The notes: generated by a model from the sequence alone, not told the origin. A stretch of 64,000 bases of DNA from Corylus avellana (GCF_901000735.1 NC_081541.1:27368258-27432257); one strand, 5' to 3'; positions 44,364-57,120 are shown, numbered from the stretch's first letter. Numbers and translations are program-made.

Positions 44364-45775
44364 CATTCAATGATTTAAAATTAGTTACATGAACAAGTTA
44401 ATATAATCAAATTCAGAAAGAGATAAAAGATTAAACCAATAAGAAAAATACAACTCAATTACAGAGCCCTAGTTGCCACAGGCCCACAGAATCACTGCAT
44501 TCAATGAAAAAAAAAATGTTAAATGTTTTTAACTCCCTTGCAAGTTGTCAAGGGAGAATTATCACTTAAGATTATGCAAATGGACCTTTTAATAATTGTT
44601 CAAAAACCAAATTTGCAAAAACAATGGGAGGGCAGAAAATGTATAACAATTAAAACAGGTTGTCCAAATGTTCAATATTCCAAGTTCCAAGAAAGCTAGC
44701 AAAGGTATTACCATTATTACAGAACATAACATCAAAATATAATGTGACATTCAAGTTACATATTTAATAAGCAAAGGAAAGTAATAAATAGATTCCCTCA
44801 CAGAAATAAGAAAACAGCATTCACGGCAAATTTGGCAATTCCACTTCCAATAGTTTCCCCAAACACAAACACAAAGTTAATAAGGTGAAATTATAAGTAA
44901 AAAAGAGCTTGGAAAATGGAAATAAATAAAATAACAGAATCATAAAGAACTTGCATTCAATGATTTAAAATTAGTTACATGAACAAGTTAATATAATCAA
45001 ATTCAAAAAGAGATAAAAGATTAGGCCATTGGGAAAAATGCAACTAAATTACACAGCCCTAGTTGCCACAGGCCCACACAGACAGTCACTGCATTCAATG
45101 AAAAAAAAAATTGTTAGATGTTTTTAACTCCCTTGCAAGATGTCAAGGGAGAATTATCACTTAAGATTTGGTAATTAAAAATTTTATATGGACCTTTTAA
45201 TGATTATTTAAAAACCAGATCTGTAAAAATAATGGGAGGGCAGAATGAGCACAAGTTGATGCATGATATAGGCTAATAGACTGATAGACTAATACTACAG
45301 CTAAACAGCCTAAAGCCTAAAACCTAAACACAAGAAAAACCAGTATATGCAATATAGATAAACTTGAAAACAACTAAAGGAAACTGGAAAAGTGAAAAAA
45401 GTATATTACCTCAATTTCGAGTCTCCATGCAGTTATAAGTTATAACTTATAATAAAGCTTAAAACAGGTTATCCAAATGTCCAATATTCCGAGTTCCAAC
45501 AAAGCCAACAAAGTATAACAATTAATACAGAACATAACATCAAAATATAATGTGACATTAAAATTACATATTTAATAAGCAAAGGAAAACAGTAAACATA
45601 TTCGGTTTTTTCAAAGAATCTCTCATAGAAATGAGAAAATAACATTCACGGCGAATTTGGCAATTCGACTTCCACCATTTTCTACAAACACAAACACAAA
45701 GTTAATAAGGTGAAATTATAAGTAAAAAAGAGCTTGAAAAATGGAAATAAATAAAATAACAGAATCATAAAAGCA
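44364..45775. repeat. Large direct duplication in the hAT
   Basis: The block starting CATTCAATGATTTAAAATTA at 44364 recurs at 44954, and both copies run to a shared end (AACAGAATCATAAA at about 44935 and 45764). The second copy is about 240 bp longer because of extra sequence around 45250-45430. Confidence 0.75.
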
Positions 45776-47918
45776 ACTTACAGGTATTCGAGATTTTTCC
45801 TTAATGGCATGAAGTGTTCTAACCCAATCTGAACCATATAGGAGCATCTGAACAGTATCAGTTGATAATGATGCCCTATGGGGTTCAATAACTCTACCAC
45901 CCGCACTGAAAGATGATTCTAAAGCAACTGTAATTATTGGAACAGCCAATACATCCCGTGCCATCTTAGATAGATGCGGTACTTTAAGGTATTAGATTTC
46001 TACCATCCCAAAGCGTCAAAGTTTGCATCACTATCTTCACCATTCTCACTATCAGAAATGAATACATCTTCTTCAAGATAAACATCCAAATAAGTTTTTA
46101 TGGGCCGGATGATGTCATTGCTTCTAACATGTTGCCTAAACTGTGATCTACCACCAGAAACTACCTCTGTAACAGAGGCAATTGTAGTAGTAGCAGCACT
46201 GACTTCAGCAGCTGCTTGTTGTTGAATGATAGATGCATTATGGGCAGCAACATAAACCTCATACAACTATTTCAAAGTACTCAGCACAGCCTTTATGTTA
46301 TCACCATCAACATCAAGTGGATAAATGATAGGAAAACAGAACCTAATCAATTTCATTTTGTATCTAGGATCCAACACAGCAGCTAAGGCCATCAACATAT
46401 TAGATTCACCCCAATACTTATCAAATTTATCACTCATCTTAGCTGCCATTAATCTTATATATTTATTCATTCCTATCTGCAGCCTTAATATCCACAATTT
46501 CTTTCATTCCCCACACCTCAGGTAGAAACAGATTGGATGTAGGGTAGTCACTTCCAGAGACAACATTGGTCACATCATTAAAAACTGCTAAAACTTGGTT
46601 CACATTCTCAACCTTATCCCATTGTTCAGGACTTACCATCCACAGAAAAGCCTGCTTTATGCTATGGTATCTAGGAAACACTTCCTTGAACCTCATTGAA
46701 GTCTCCAACATCAAGTAGGTGCTATTCCATCGGGTATGAACATCTAAAATAAGTTTATTACAACTCAAGTCCAAACGCTTTGCTATATCACTAAATACAT
46801 TCAACCGCCTCTTAGAAGCCACTATATACTTAATCCCCTACCTAACATAATCTATTATGTCCCTTATTTCTGAAAGCCCTGCTTGCACCAACAAATTGGT
46901 AATATGAGCACAGCACCTAACATGAAACATAAGCCCCCCAATAGGCAAACTTCCCCTTAACCCAATATCATCTCTCAAAATGTCAATGGCAGCAGCATTA
47001 GCACGTGCATTCTCAACAGTTATTGTAAATACTTTATCCAAAATGCCTCATTCAATAGAACTGTTTCTTAAGGCTTCAGCAATAACAACACCCGAATGTG
47101 GAGGTGGTACATTACAAAATTTAAAATCCTCTTTTGGAGTAGCCAACTAGAATCCACAAAATGGCAAGTAACCATCATATATGAAACCCTTTGGGAGGAA
47201 GTCCACATATCAGTAGTTATGTTTACCCTATCAATCCCACTTAGAAGTGTTTTCAACTTTTTCTTTCCAATGTTATAAATGGCAATGCAATCACTTTTTA
47301 CAGTGGCAAGGCTAATTTTTTTCCAGTATGATGTGCAAGCCCTAATGAACTTGTTAAAAAGTTCATGCTCCATCATATTAAACGGATATTCATGTAGAAG
47401 TACCATATGGGCAGCAAGTTCTCTAACTTTCTTCTGATTGAAAGTAAAGTTTGTCAGGGTCCCTAAATCATCATTGTCATCACTAGGTTCAAATGACAAA
47501 GTCTTTTGCTTTTTAAGGCTATTCAACTCCACAAACTTCACACAAGCAGTTAAATGCCTACTAAGGGTGGAGGTAGTATTAGATTTCCCGACAGAAAACA
47601 ACTTCTTACACCAATTACACTGGGATTTTTTTACACCATTTATTGTAATAGAAGAAAAGTCATTCCAGACTTTGGAAGTCTTTTGCCTTTCCTTCCTTTG
47701 GAAGGCAGTTGACCCACCTTCACCCCCAGCCCCAGCCCTATCCCCATCCTCAGCCCATCCCTAGATTCAACAACAACAGGAGAAACCAGATTAACATGTT
47801 CATCTGGTGTGCATTCAGTGCTAGCAGACACACCAGATCCAGGAGTAGGGTCGGCAATAAGTGAATCATCACCCAAATTAACATCATTGAATGCATTGAG
47901 TTGAAATGTATTCTCCAT
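45716..47918 (-). pseudogene. hAT transposase (BED zinc finger, DUF4413, dimerisation domain), broken
   Basis: Minus-strand transposase of the surrounding hAT. A possible N-terminus MENTFQLNAF begins at 47918. The BED finger (CNWCKKLFSVG, then TLSRHLTAC) is near 47560-47640. The catalytic-core region shows INITTDMW-like VNITTDMWTS and FHVRCCAHITNLLV. DUF4413 shows KFDKYWGESN and LDPRYKM. The dimerisation domain reads MARDVLAVPIITVALESSFSAGGR at 45880-45964. Compared with the copy at 62.3-64 kb it has a 1-base deletion near 47115, a stop near 46840, a 4-base insertion near 46457, a stop near 46269, and more damage near 46000. Confidence 0.88.
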
Positions 47919-47989
47919 AACTGTTAATAATTTTTAAAATTTAAAAGCTCGATAAATAAAATAACAAAATAAGTAATCAGAGAGAAAAT

Positions 47990-48600
47990 GTTAAAATAGA
48001 ATCATAGTTCTAAATTCTAACATTGCAAATAATTTTAATCAATTCATTTTAAAAAATTAGAATCATAGATAGACATAGCAAACATGTTATAACAGAAACA
48101 TAGTTCTAACATAGCAATTCATGCTAACAGAATCATAGTTCTAACATAGCAAATAATTTTAATCGATTCATTTAAAAAAATCAGAATCGTAGATAGACAT
48201 AGCAAACATGTTAACATAACAGAAACATAGTTCTAACATAGCAATTCATGCTAACAGAATCATAGTTCTAACTTAGCAAATAATTGTAATCAATTCATTT
48301 TAAAAAATCAGAATCATAGATAGACATAGCAAACACGTCAACATAATAGAAACATAGTTCTAACATAGCAATTCATGCTAACAAAATCATATTTCTAACA
48401 TAGCAAATAATTTTAATCAATTCATTTTAAAAAATCAAAATTATAAATAGACATAGCAAACCTTTTAACATAACAGAATCATAGTCCTAACATAGCAATT
48501 CATGTTAACAGAGTCAGAGTCATTTTTATAACATAGCAATTGATGTTAACATAGCAATTCATGTTATTTATAACATAGCAATTAATGAAAACAGACGGAA
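47990..48600. repeat. 127-bp minisatellite in the hAT
   Basis: GCAATTCATG recurs at 48114, 48241, 48368 and 48494, a spacing of 126-127 bp. Each unit includes AATCATAGTTCTAACATAGC and AATCATAGATAGACATAGC. It lies upstream of the transposase on its minus strand. Confidence 0.85.
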
Positions 48601-50930
48601 CAAGTTTCTTTTAAAAAAAAACCTGAAACTTCAAGCAAATGAAACTGTTGTAGCTTGCAAATTCAGTGCCACCAAACTCCTTGAAATGATGAAAATTAGC
48701 AACATTAGTTACTAGTTAGTGCATTTTTGAACAATGAAAACAGTAAAACATAATGGAATAACAAATTAAGAATACTTGAAAAATATAAAAAAGTTCGGAA
48801 TTAGGGTTCAGGAAAAAAAACTTTAACTTAAAGTTAAAGGCAGAAGAGGCTCTTCAGAAGTCAGAATGTTTTCTGATTCGAATCTCGTTAGCAAGCAGCA
48901 AGCAAGAGCAAACAAATTCAAACAACTCGAGTAACGTGCAAGCAAGTCTTGCATACATGATGCATCACGTTCATACACTCGAGTATATAAGGGGGATGGA
49001 TCATGGGGGGATTTGGGAATGAATAAAAAAATGGTAATCGAGTACTTGATAGCCCAGTACGCGATTCCCATTTCCGTCACAGTCAGATCAAGAGCAATCA
49101 TCTTTGTCTCTTCCATACCACAACCAAAAAAGTCACAGAATAGAAGAACAGTTGAAAATTTGAAAAAACACAAATAATCAAATAAAAACAATGTAAATAA
49201 GATAAGAAAATGAGGATTAGGCGGCGAGATTGGACGAGCTAGGAGAAGTCTTCTGGTTCGCAATAGTAGCGATTCACGCGATAGATCAAGAGAGTTTGTC
49301 TCACAAAACTTGTACGAGTGGTTAGAAAGCGATTGGATGGATATCAGATGATCTATCAATGGCACGATTGAGGATCTGAAACGAACGGGGTGTAGGTAGG
49401 GGGTTGAGAAGGATTTATTGCGAGCATTCAAGTATTCAACCAACCACGAATCCACAATGGGATATGCATTGAATGCTCCCTCTCTAATCTCTTCGTTTGA
49501 ATCGTTTCTGCCTCTCTAGTTAGCCTGGTTACTGGATGGTTAGGGTTCTACGTGAAATGGAGACTTGGAGAGAAGTGACAGAGAACAAAGCAAGCGACTG
49601 AGCGAGAGAGGAGAGTTCTAGATGATTTTTAGGTTAGTTTTCTCTGAAACGAGTCCCAGCCGTTGGATCTGATTTCAATTTTAGTAATGAACGGTTGGAT
49701 TTGATCCAATCTTTGTAAATTTTTCCTGGCGTGCCGCGTGTTCCACTTATGAGTTTATAAGTTTTTAATCCAATACGGCCGTGTCTAATAAATTCTCGTG
49801 TAACCCTTTTAGATAGTCCGTCGATTATATAGATTAATTTATTGATTTTATTTTAGTCGTTCGATCAATTAATTCTAGCAAGCTTACTGTGTTCTACGGA
49901 ACACTAGATTACTCTCAGGTTGGGCGTGGGTTACAGTTGTCGTCCATTAGATTGATTTAACTGCTGAAGTTTAATCACCAAAAATTGGACGGCTGAAATA
50001 CAACTTAGACATGTCAGTCTCGTTTGTCGTGCTTGCGTGAAGAAACGAGACTGGAAATTAATCCACCGCGTGCGTGAGTTGGTGAATCTGGTGCAATCTA
50101 TACTCAATATTTCATCTTGACCGTTGATTCTCAGATTGATTTTAAAATTTATTTTGGATTAGTGAGCTCATGTGTATGTTGGAACACCAGATAATAATCA
50201 CGCGGGGATTGCTTTACAACTATCTTCCATTTTCCCAATCCAATGACTGCAGTTTAATCTAAAAACAACGGACGGCTAGAAGCTATCGAGACACATCAGT
50301 CTCGTTTCGCGTCTGCTGCGTGCTAAAACGTGTAGCCGAAAATGATTCTCCGTGGCATGACTAACTGAACCCGGTTTCCTTTCTACACATGAACTGTTTT
50401 TGACCGTTTATTCTGATCTTATTAATTTTATTCAAGTTAAGACCGTGAGATTAATACCCCGGTGGTGTAGTGCGGAGTACTGGATAAATATCTTTGTGGG
50501 GTGGGTTACAGTTGTCATCCACTTCCACGATCAAATGGCTAAGAATTAATGCAAATTAAACGGACGGCTACAATCAATCTAGATAAATGTTCGATTTTTT
50601 CAAAATTCAAAAAAATAATAATTATATCGTGTGCGCAATTATAGATGAGTTCGCCTCTCTATTTTCCCATAAATGATCTAAACCGTTGGTGTTTAATAAA
50701 ATTCAATCAATTCAACCACAACCGTTTATTTAAGTTAACAAGTTTTTTGGTTTTTTTTTCCTGAAAAACGTGTGTTTGGTTGTTTTAGACTTTTAGTTTA
50801 TAGGAATTAATAGCATTATTGGCATTTGTTTTACAATACCATTAGACATTAGTTAACTAATTTAAACAATACTTAAAAGTTAAAAAACTTAAATACTACT
50901 TAATACAATTTAAAAAAAAAAAAAAAAAAA
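48601..50930. other. Non-coding interior of the hAT
   Basis: No convincing gene. A 210-codon minus-strand open frame at 48823-49455 lacks an ATG at its start and matches nothing I recognise. From 49600 to 50700 the sequence repeatedly shows CCGTTGGAT, GGACGGCT and GAGACT...TCAGTCTCGTTT words, a diverged tandem structure. Confidence 0.4.
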
Positions 50931-51028
50931 AAATTAGTACCATATAATTTAATGTTTTTAAATAGTTTATTAATTGGACAATAGGCATTAAATCTATAAA
51001 TAATAACATAGTATATGCAATGTTAGTT

Positions 51029-52621
51029 TTTTTTTTTTGAATTGGTTTTCATTTACGACCAAAAACAAGCAAAACATCAAGATATAGATTCCTCCACGAC
51101 GAACGGGAAATCCTCCCTCCATTCTCTACCCTCCCCATACATAAGAGCAGATTTTACTAAATGGTGCGCAGCGCCATTGGCTAACCTTCGGACATGTTGC
51201 ACTACCCATCCTTGGTGTTTCACAATCTCTTCCTTGGCAGCATTCACCACTTGCCCATAGGATGACCAGCAGTCCCCTTCTTTGTTCAGGGCTTGGACTA
51301 GCTCCAATGCGTCCCCCTCAAACACAACACTATGAAATTCCATACGCAAAGCTAAGTTCACCGCAGTCCACACTCCAATCGCCTCTGCCGTAGGGGCATG
51401 GTTGATGGAACCCTTGGTAGCACATAACATGGCCAAAACCTTTCCTGTATGATCTCGCACTATAACTCCAACCCCCATCTGATTTTGGCTTTTGTAGATG
51501 GCCGCATCCCAGTTGATCTTGACATGACCCACTGGAGGTGGCACCCAGATAGCAGGGGAATTGAGGGGAGGATCCACAACCATGGTGTTGCTCCTCTGCG
51601 TAGCATAATTGAAAGCCGCAATCTGCTCCTTAGCATAGCGAACTACTGCTGACAGGCCTATCAAATCACCCCCATGCACTACTGAGTTCCGTCCGAACCA
51701 AATTTGGCGCGCTACAGTTGCCACGAGCTGCAGTTGGTCCTCATTCAATCTGTCCAGCAGGTTTGCCATTATATAAATGAAATCAGTTTCTTCACTACCA
51801 CATTTGTGAATCCTGGGCTCACACTCCAACCACACATCTTGTGCTGATAAACATCTCCATAAGATATGGCCAATTGTTTCAATTTCCCGGCCACAAATTG
51901 GGCAAAGGGGATCAGGGGAGACATGCCGCTTAAACAAGAGCTCCTTCGTAGGCAAAATATTATTGCATGCTTGCCATAGGAATGTTTTGACCACTCGAGC
52001 ACCTTTAATCTTCCAAATTCGTTTCCATATAACAGCCAGGTGTTGGGCATTTGAGCAGCTGCCCTCCTTGGTAAGACTGTTCTCCTTCCCCAAATGGTAT
52101 GCGCTTCTTACCGTATATTCCCCATTCCTAGTGGCCGCCCAGACAAGCTGATCTCTTCCACTTCTCGGACAGACAGCAATGCTACAAATTTGCCTTGCCA
52201 CTTCTTCCCCAAAGACATCACGTACCAGGCCCGTATTCCACCAATTTGTTTCCACATCAAGCAGCTCACACACCTTGGCTTCCTTCGGGAGAATTCTCAC
52301 TGGTGATCGAACTTGATGTGACCCCGGGTTGGGGAGCCACGGGTCTTCCCAAATCTTGATGGATGTTCCGTCCCCTACCCTCCAAACAAACCCTTCTTTG
52401 ATTAGAGGTTTGGCATTCCAAATGCTACACCAAGCATACGACGGCTTCCGGCCTAGATTGGAATCCAAAAAGGACCCATGCGGATAATATTTTTCCCGGA
52501 AGATGGTTGCCGCCAAAGTGTCCGGTCTTTTAATCAATCTCCATCCTTGTTTTCCAAGAAGAGCAAGATTAAACATTTCAAGGTCCCGGTACCCTAACCC
52601 CCCCCGGAAGATGGTTGCCGC
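51029..52621 (-). mobile_element. 5'-truncated LINE in the hAT minisatellite
   Basis: The insertion is flanked by CAATGTTAGTT at 51018-51028 and 52622-52632, an 11-bp target duplication. The 3' A-tail is the T run on the plus strand at about 51029-51038. Only the last part of ORF2 is present. The target is a unit of the 140-160 bp minisatellite, whose halves continue on both sides. At the 5' junction, GGCGGCAACCATCTTCCGGG copies a sequence about 100 bp downstream. Confidence 0.9.
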
Positions 52622-52624
52622 CAA
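51077..52624 (-). pseudogene. LINE ORF2 C-terminal part (zf-RVT and RNase H), uninterrupted
   Basis: About 515 codons are open to a TGA at 51077. It starts within the reverse transcriptase connection region (GGLGYRDLEMFNLALLGKQG), continues with zf-RVT (KTFLWQACNNILPT; CPICGREIETIGHILWRC) and ends with RNase H (VKINWDAAIYKS; FEGDALELV; ANGAAHHL). The complete open frame, without stops, implies a recent insertion. It is non-functional because endonuclease and polymerase are missing. The first seven residues (MAATIFR) come from the duplicated 5' junction. Confidence 0.88.
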
Positions 52625-53299
52625 TGTTAGTTATACACCTATATTATACCCTTAGATCTTAATTAGTTAATTGTACACACATTGAACCTATGATTATTAT
52701 TATTATTATTATTATTATTGAATTGAACATTGGACATTAAAAACCTATAAATAATAACATAGTCCACATAATGTTAGTAATACTATACCCTTAAATCTTA
52801 ATTAATTAATTGTACACACATTGAACCTATGATTATTATTATTAATATTAATATTATTATTATTATTATTTTTGAATTGAACAATGGACATTAAACCTAT
52901 AAATAATAACATAGTTACATAGTCAATATAATGTTAGTTATATTATACCCTTAGATCTTAATTAGTTAATTGTACACACATTGAACCTATGATTATTATT
53001 ATTATTATTATTATTGTTGTTGTTGTTGTTGTTGTTATTTTTGAATTGGACATTGGACATTAAAAACCTACAAATAATAACATAGTCGATATAAATATAA
53101 TGTTAGTTATATTATACCCTTAGATCTTAATTAGATAATTGTACTTACATTGAACCTATGATTATTATTATTATTATTATTATTTTTGAATTGGACATTG
53201 GACATTAAAAACCTATAAATAATAACATAGTCCATATAATGTTAGTTATACTATACCCTTAAATCTTAATTAATTAATTCTACAAACATTGAACCTATA

Positions 53300-53335
<36 letters not shown>

Positions 53336-54755
53336 TTGAATTGAACAATGGACATTAAACCTATCAATAATAACATAGTTACATAGTCCATATAATGTTA
53401 GTTATACTATACCCTTAGATCTTAATTAGTTAATTGTACACACATTGAACCTATAATTATTATTATTATTATTGTTATTGTTATTATTATTATTTCTTTT
53501 GGAATTGAACAAATGGACATTAAACTCTATAAATAATAATATAGTTACATAGTCCATATAATGTTATTAGCTATTATACCCTTAGATCTTACTAGCTAAT
53601 TGTACACACATTGAACCTATGATTATTATTATTATTATTATTGAAATTGAACAATGGACATTAAAACCTACAACAATAACATAGCTGTATTTTCAGTCCA
53701 TATAATGTTAAATATATTATGTACCCTTAGATCTTAATTAGTTAATTGTACACATTGAACCCATGATTATTATTATTATTATTATTATTGAATTGAACAA
53801 TGGACATTAAACCTATGAATAATAACATAGTTACATAGTCCATATAATGTTAGTTATATTATACCCTTAGATCTTAATTAGTTAATTGTACACACATTGA
53901 ACCTATGATTATTATTATTATTATTATTTTTGAATTGAACAATGGACATTAAACCTACAAATAATAACATAGTTGCATAGTCCATATAATGTTAGTTATA
54001 TTATACCCTTAGATCTTAATTAGTTAATTGTACACACATTGAACCTATGATTATTATTATTATTATTATTATTGAATTGAACGATGGACATTAAACCTAT
54101 AAATAATAACATAGTTACATAGTCCATATAATGTTAGTTATATTATACCCTTAGATCTTAATTAGTTAATTGTACACACATTGAACCTATAATAATTATT
54201 ATTATTATTTTTGAATTGAACAATGGACATTAAACCTATAAATAATAACATAGTTACATAGTCCATATAATGTTAGTTATACTATAGCTTTAGATCTCAA
54301 TTAGTTAATTGTATACACATTGAAGCTATGATTATTCTTGATTAATAGCATGGTTATTTGTTTTTTTTTTAGTTACATTGTCGATTGTCGTGCGGGTCGG
54401 GTCGGGTCGGGTCGGATGATAAAACGGGTTGAGCTCGCGAGCCCTAAACGAGTCAGGCGAGCCAGGCGATTATCGAATTAAACGAGTTGAGCTCGCGAGC
54501 CCTAAACGAGTGGAGCTCACGATCCCTAAACGAGCTCCGGCGAGTCTGCCGAGCTCGACTTAAACGAGTCGAACTTACGAGCTCCCGTCGAGCTTAATCA
54601 AGCATGTCGGATATGTGTCATTAGCTAATCAAGTGAGTTTCAACAATAACGAGTGAACTTGTACAGTGTTAAGCTCAACTTCGGGTCGAGCTTAATCGAG
54701 CAGGTAGCGAGCGAGCTGTCGAGTGTATCGGCTGATTTACAGCCCTACTGAAAAT

Positions 54756-56090
54756 CTCTAATTTCCCACTTAAGTCCGGTTTTGACTCTTGAGACTTTTT
54801 TTAAAAAAAAAAACATAATTTTTTTTTTTTTAATTTAACTCTAAATGAGAGGAGCTTTGTCTCGAAATTTTATCATTTAAAGACCCACAACATACCCAAA
54901 AATTACCGCAATTCAAAATAGTTAGAGACCTTAGAGGTCCCACATAGTTCCTATGGTTCCGTTTAACCAAAATTCTTATTTTTACCTTTGCTCCTCATAA
55001 AAATCATAATTCTTCGGTGTCTAAAATTATGAAACCACTTATATCTTTATCTAATTATTCTCATCTTCTTTCAAGTTAAGTCATTTACCCAATTCAATAT
55101 AATTTTTTTAAAAAAAAAAAAAAAAAAATTTGCAAATGCTCATCATCTTTTTTCTACCCAATTCACTATAAATCTAGAAAAATTGCAAATTCTCTTTTTT
55201 TAGGGCTATTTAGCCGTATAAAACTAAATAGGAGAATATGGCTTTATAAAATATCATTAATATAAAAGTAATTGAATTCTTTTAACAACAATTGTTATAC
55301 CGACAAGTCATGTCCACTGTTTTTAAGGTTGAACAATGAGGTGAGAATTTCGGTTGGTTATGACTATTAGATGAAACTAACCGTCAGAGATTCAGAAGTC
55401 AGAACCCACGTTTTCCATTAAATAATTCTAACACTTGTCCTCACACTCAAAAAAAATTAAATGAGTATCTTCGTGATTGATTCGTGTTAATTATTTTAAT
55501 TTTTAGGGGTAATTTTGATTACTCATAAAGTTATGCCATTTTTACAAACTTTTTTTAATGTTTAAAGTCTCTCACTGTATCGAATTTTAATTTTTTTTTA
55601 TTTTTTCTCCTCCGTTAAAATTTTCAATTAAATCATAACGAAAAAGTGTGAAATTATTAAAATACTTTTACTGAAATTACTTGTTCCACAATATGTAAAG
55701 GAAGGTAAAAAATTGAAGAAAATTAAAGTTCGATACATCAAAGTGAGAGACTTTAAATATTAAAAAAATATTTAAAAAAAACACGTAATTTTATGAGAGT
55801 AAGTGAAATTACCCTTAATTTTTATTAATGTTTTTTGGGACAGAATCGAAATTGAGAAAATATCTGTAATTTTTACTGTTTATATCGTTTCTATGCTGCT
55901 CCTAATGGGTAAGGGCACGGTTGATATTACAATTCCATAGACAAAAATACAAATTTAAAATAAATTGTTTGATATTGCGTTTTTAAAAACTAGACGTTTG
56001 AAAGCCCAAAATCGAGGTCTCTTTTTTAAAACGCATAACTTTAATGACTAAACGCACAACTTTATTTCCCTTGATCTCTCTCCCACCTAA
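54756..56090. other. Upstream region of carboxylesterase copy 3
   Basis: AT-rich intergenic DNA with A and T runs (54801-54835, 55108-55130). No gene or transposon border is recognised between the hAT duplication and the TATA box at 56091. Confidence 0.45.
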
Positions 56091-56098
56091 TATATAAA
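56091..56098 (+). promoter_or_regulatory. TATA box of carboxylesterase copy 3
   Basis: TATATAAA at 56091-56098 lies about 70 bp upstream of the ATG at 56166, a normal plant spacing with a short leader. Confidence 0.65.
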
Positions 56099-56165
56099 AC
56101 AAACAAAGAAACCCTCACTCTCAGTCTCACCACAAAAGCCAGAGCACTACTCTTTCCTTCTTTCA

Positions 56166-57071
56166 ATGGCCTCCAGTGACTCAGAAACCACCCACAAGTT
56201 CCATTTCTTCGATGTATACAAAGATGGCCATGTGGTGCTACACCGCCCCTTCACTGAGAAAATCCCAGCCTACGATGACCCGCTCACCGGTGTCCGATCA
56301 AAAGACGTCATCATCTCATCGGACCCCCCGGTATCCGCCCGTATCTTTCTACCCAAATCTGCTGACCCGACCCAGAAACTCCCTCTCCTATTCTACGTGC
56401 ACGGCGGTGGCTTCTGCATGCAATCCGCTTTCTCTGCCCAGTACCATGATTTCGTCAAGACAATCGTCGCCGAAGCTAATGTCGTCGCCGTCTCGGTCGA
56501 GTACGGCCTATTCCCGACCCGACCAATACCCGCTTGTTACGAGGACTCCTGGGCCGGGCTCCAGTGGGTCGCATCCCACAGTAATGGAAACGGACCCGAG
56601 CCATGGCTGAACGATCATGCAGATTTTCAACGAGTTTATGTCGGCGGAGATAGTGCCGGAGGGAACATATCACATACTTTGGCGTTTCGGGCCGGGTCTA
56701 TCGGGTTACCCGGAGTGAAGTTGGTTGGGGCGGTACTGGTTCACCCGTATTTTGGAGGAACGGAAGATGATCACATGTGGCTGTACATGTGTCCGACAAA
56801 CAGTGGGTTGGAGGATCCTAGGATGAAGCCGAATGCTGGGGATCTAGCCAAGTTGGGGTGCGAGAGGGTGTTGGTTTTTGTGGCTGAGAAGGACCATTTG
56901 ATGGATCCGGGTAAGCGGTACTACGAAGAATTGAAGAAAAGTGGGTGGGCAGGATCCGTGGAGATTGTAGAGAATTTAGGGGAGGAGCACTGCTTCCATT
57001 TGTTCAACCCCAAATATGAAAAGGCTGTGGATTTGATTAAAAAATTCATTTCTTTTGTTAAACAAGATTAG
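56166..57071 (+). CDS. Class I carboxylesterase (alpha/beta hydrolase-3), copy 3
   Basis: Intact intronless 301-residue plant carboxylesterase. HGGGF at residues 79-83 (oxyanion hole), GDSAGG with Ser163, Asp243 in EKDHLMD, His275 in EEHCFH: a full catalytic triad. It has no signal peptide, so is likely cytosolic. Like copy 1 it has EYGLFP in place of the usual EYRLAP. A TATA box lies 75 bp upstream, and an AATAAA signal lies at 57121-57126, so it is probably expressed. It points away from the other two copies and is about 42 kb from copy 2, with mostly transposons between. Family knowledge: hydrolysis of ester-bearing metabolites, and in plant tannases of galloyl esters; the substrate here cannot be read from sequence. 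Confidence 0.93.
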   Translation: MASSDSETTHKFHFFDVYKDGHVVLHRPFTEKIPAYDDPLTGVRSKDVIISSDPPVSARIFLPKSADPTQKLPLLFYVHGGGFCMQSAFSAQYHDFVKTIVAEANVVAVSVEYGLFPTRPIPACYEDSWAGLQWVASHSNGNGPEPWLNDHADFQRVYVGGDSAGGNISHTLAFRAGSIGLPGVKLVGAVLVHPYFGGTEDDHMWLYMCPTNSGLEDPRMKPNAGDLAKLGCERVLVFVAEKDHLMDPGKRYYEELKKSGWAGSVEIVENLGEEHCFHLFNPKYEKAVDLIKKFISFVKQD

Positions 57072-57120
57072 ATAGATGCTATTTGGTCTTTAGCTTTGAT
57101 GGTTTATGTAACCTTCATGA

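Larger units (their letters stand above)
50935..54350. repeat. Compound minisatellite, about 12 units of 137-170 bp
   Basis: CACATTGAACCTATGATT-type words recur near 52683, 52820, 52980, 53150, 53288, 53444, 53605, 53756, 53898, 54037 and 54180. Each unit contains TTAGATCTTAATTAGTTAAT, its own (TTA)n microsatellite of differing length, and CATTAAACCTATAAATAATA. The first unit is split by the LINE at 51029-52621. Most length variation comes from the microsatellite. Confidence 0.9.
43504..54747. mobile_element. 11.2-kb hAT DNA transposon with nested repeats
   Basis: A perfect 8-bp target duplication CTGAAAAT lies at 43496-43503 and 54748-54755. The terminal inverted repeat TAGGGCTGTAAAT (13 bp, perfect) is typical of hAT elements. 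Both subterminal regions are rich in GAGCTCG and CTCGAG words. Inside are a broken hAT transposase (45.7-47.9 kb, minus), several tandem arrays and a 5'-truncated LINE (51029-52621). Its own transposase is damaged, so it is presumably immobile unless helped. Confidence 0.92.

Noticed and set aside
47990..48600. CRISPR-like array
   Set aside because: The 127-bp units are contiguous diverged tandem repeats in a plant transposon, with no spacers.
48823..49455. 210-codon minus-strand open frame inside the hAT
   Set aside because: No ATG at the start and no motif; more likely non-coding hAT interior or leader.
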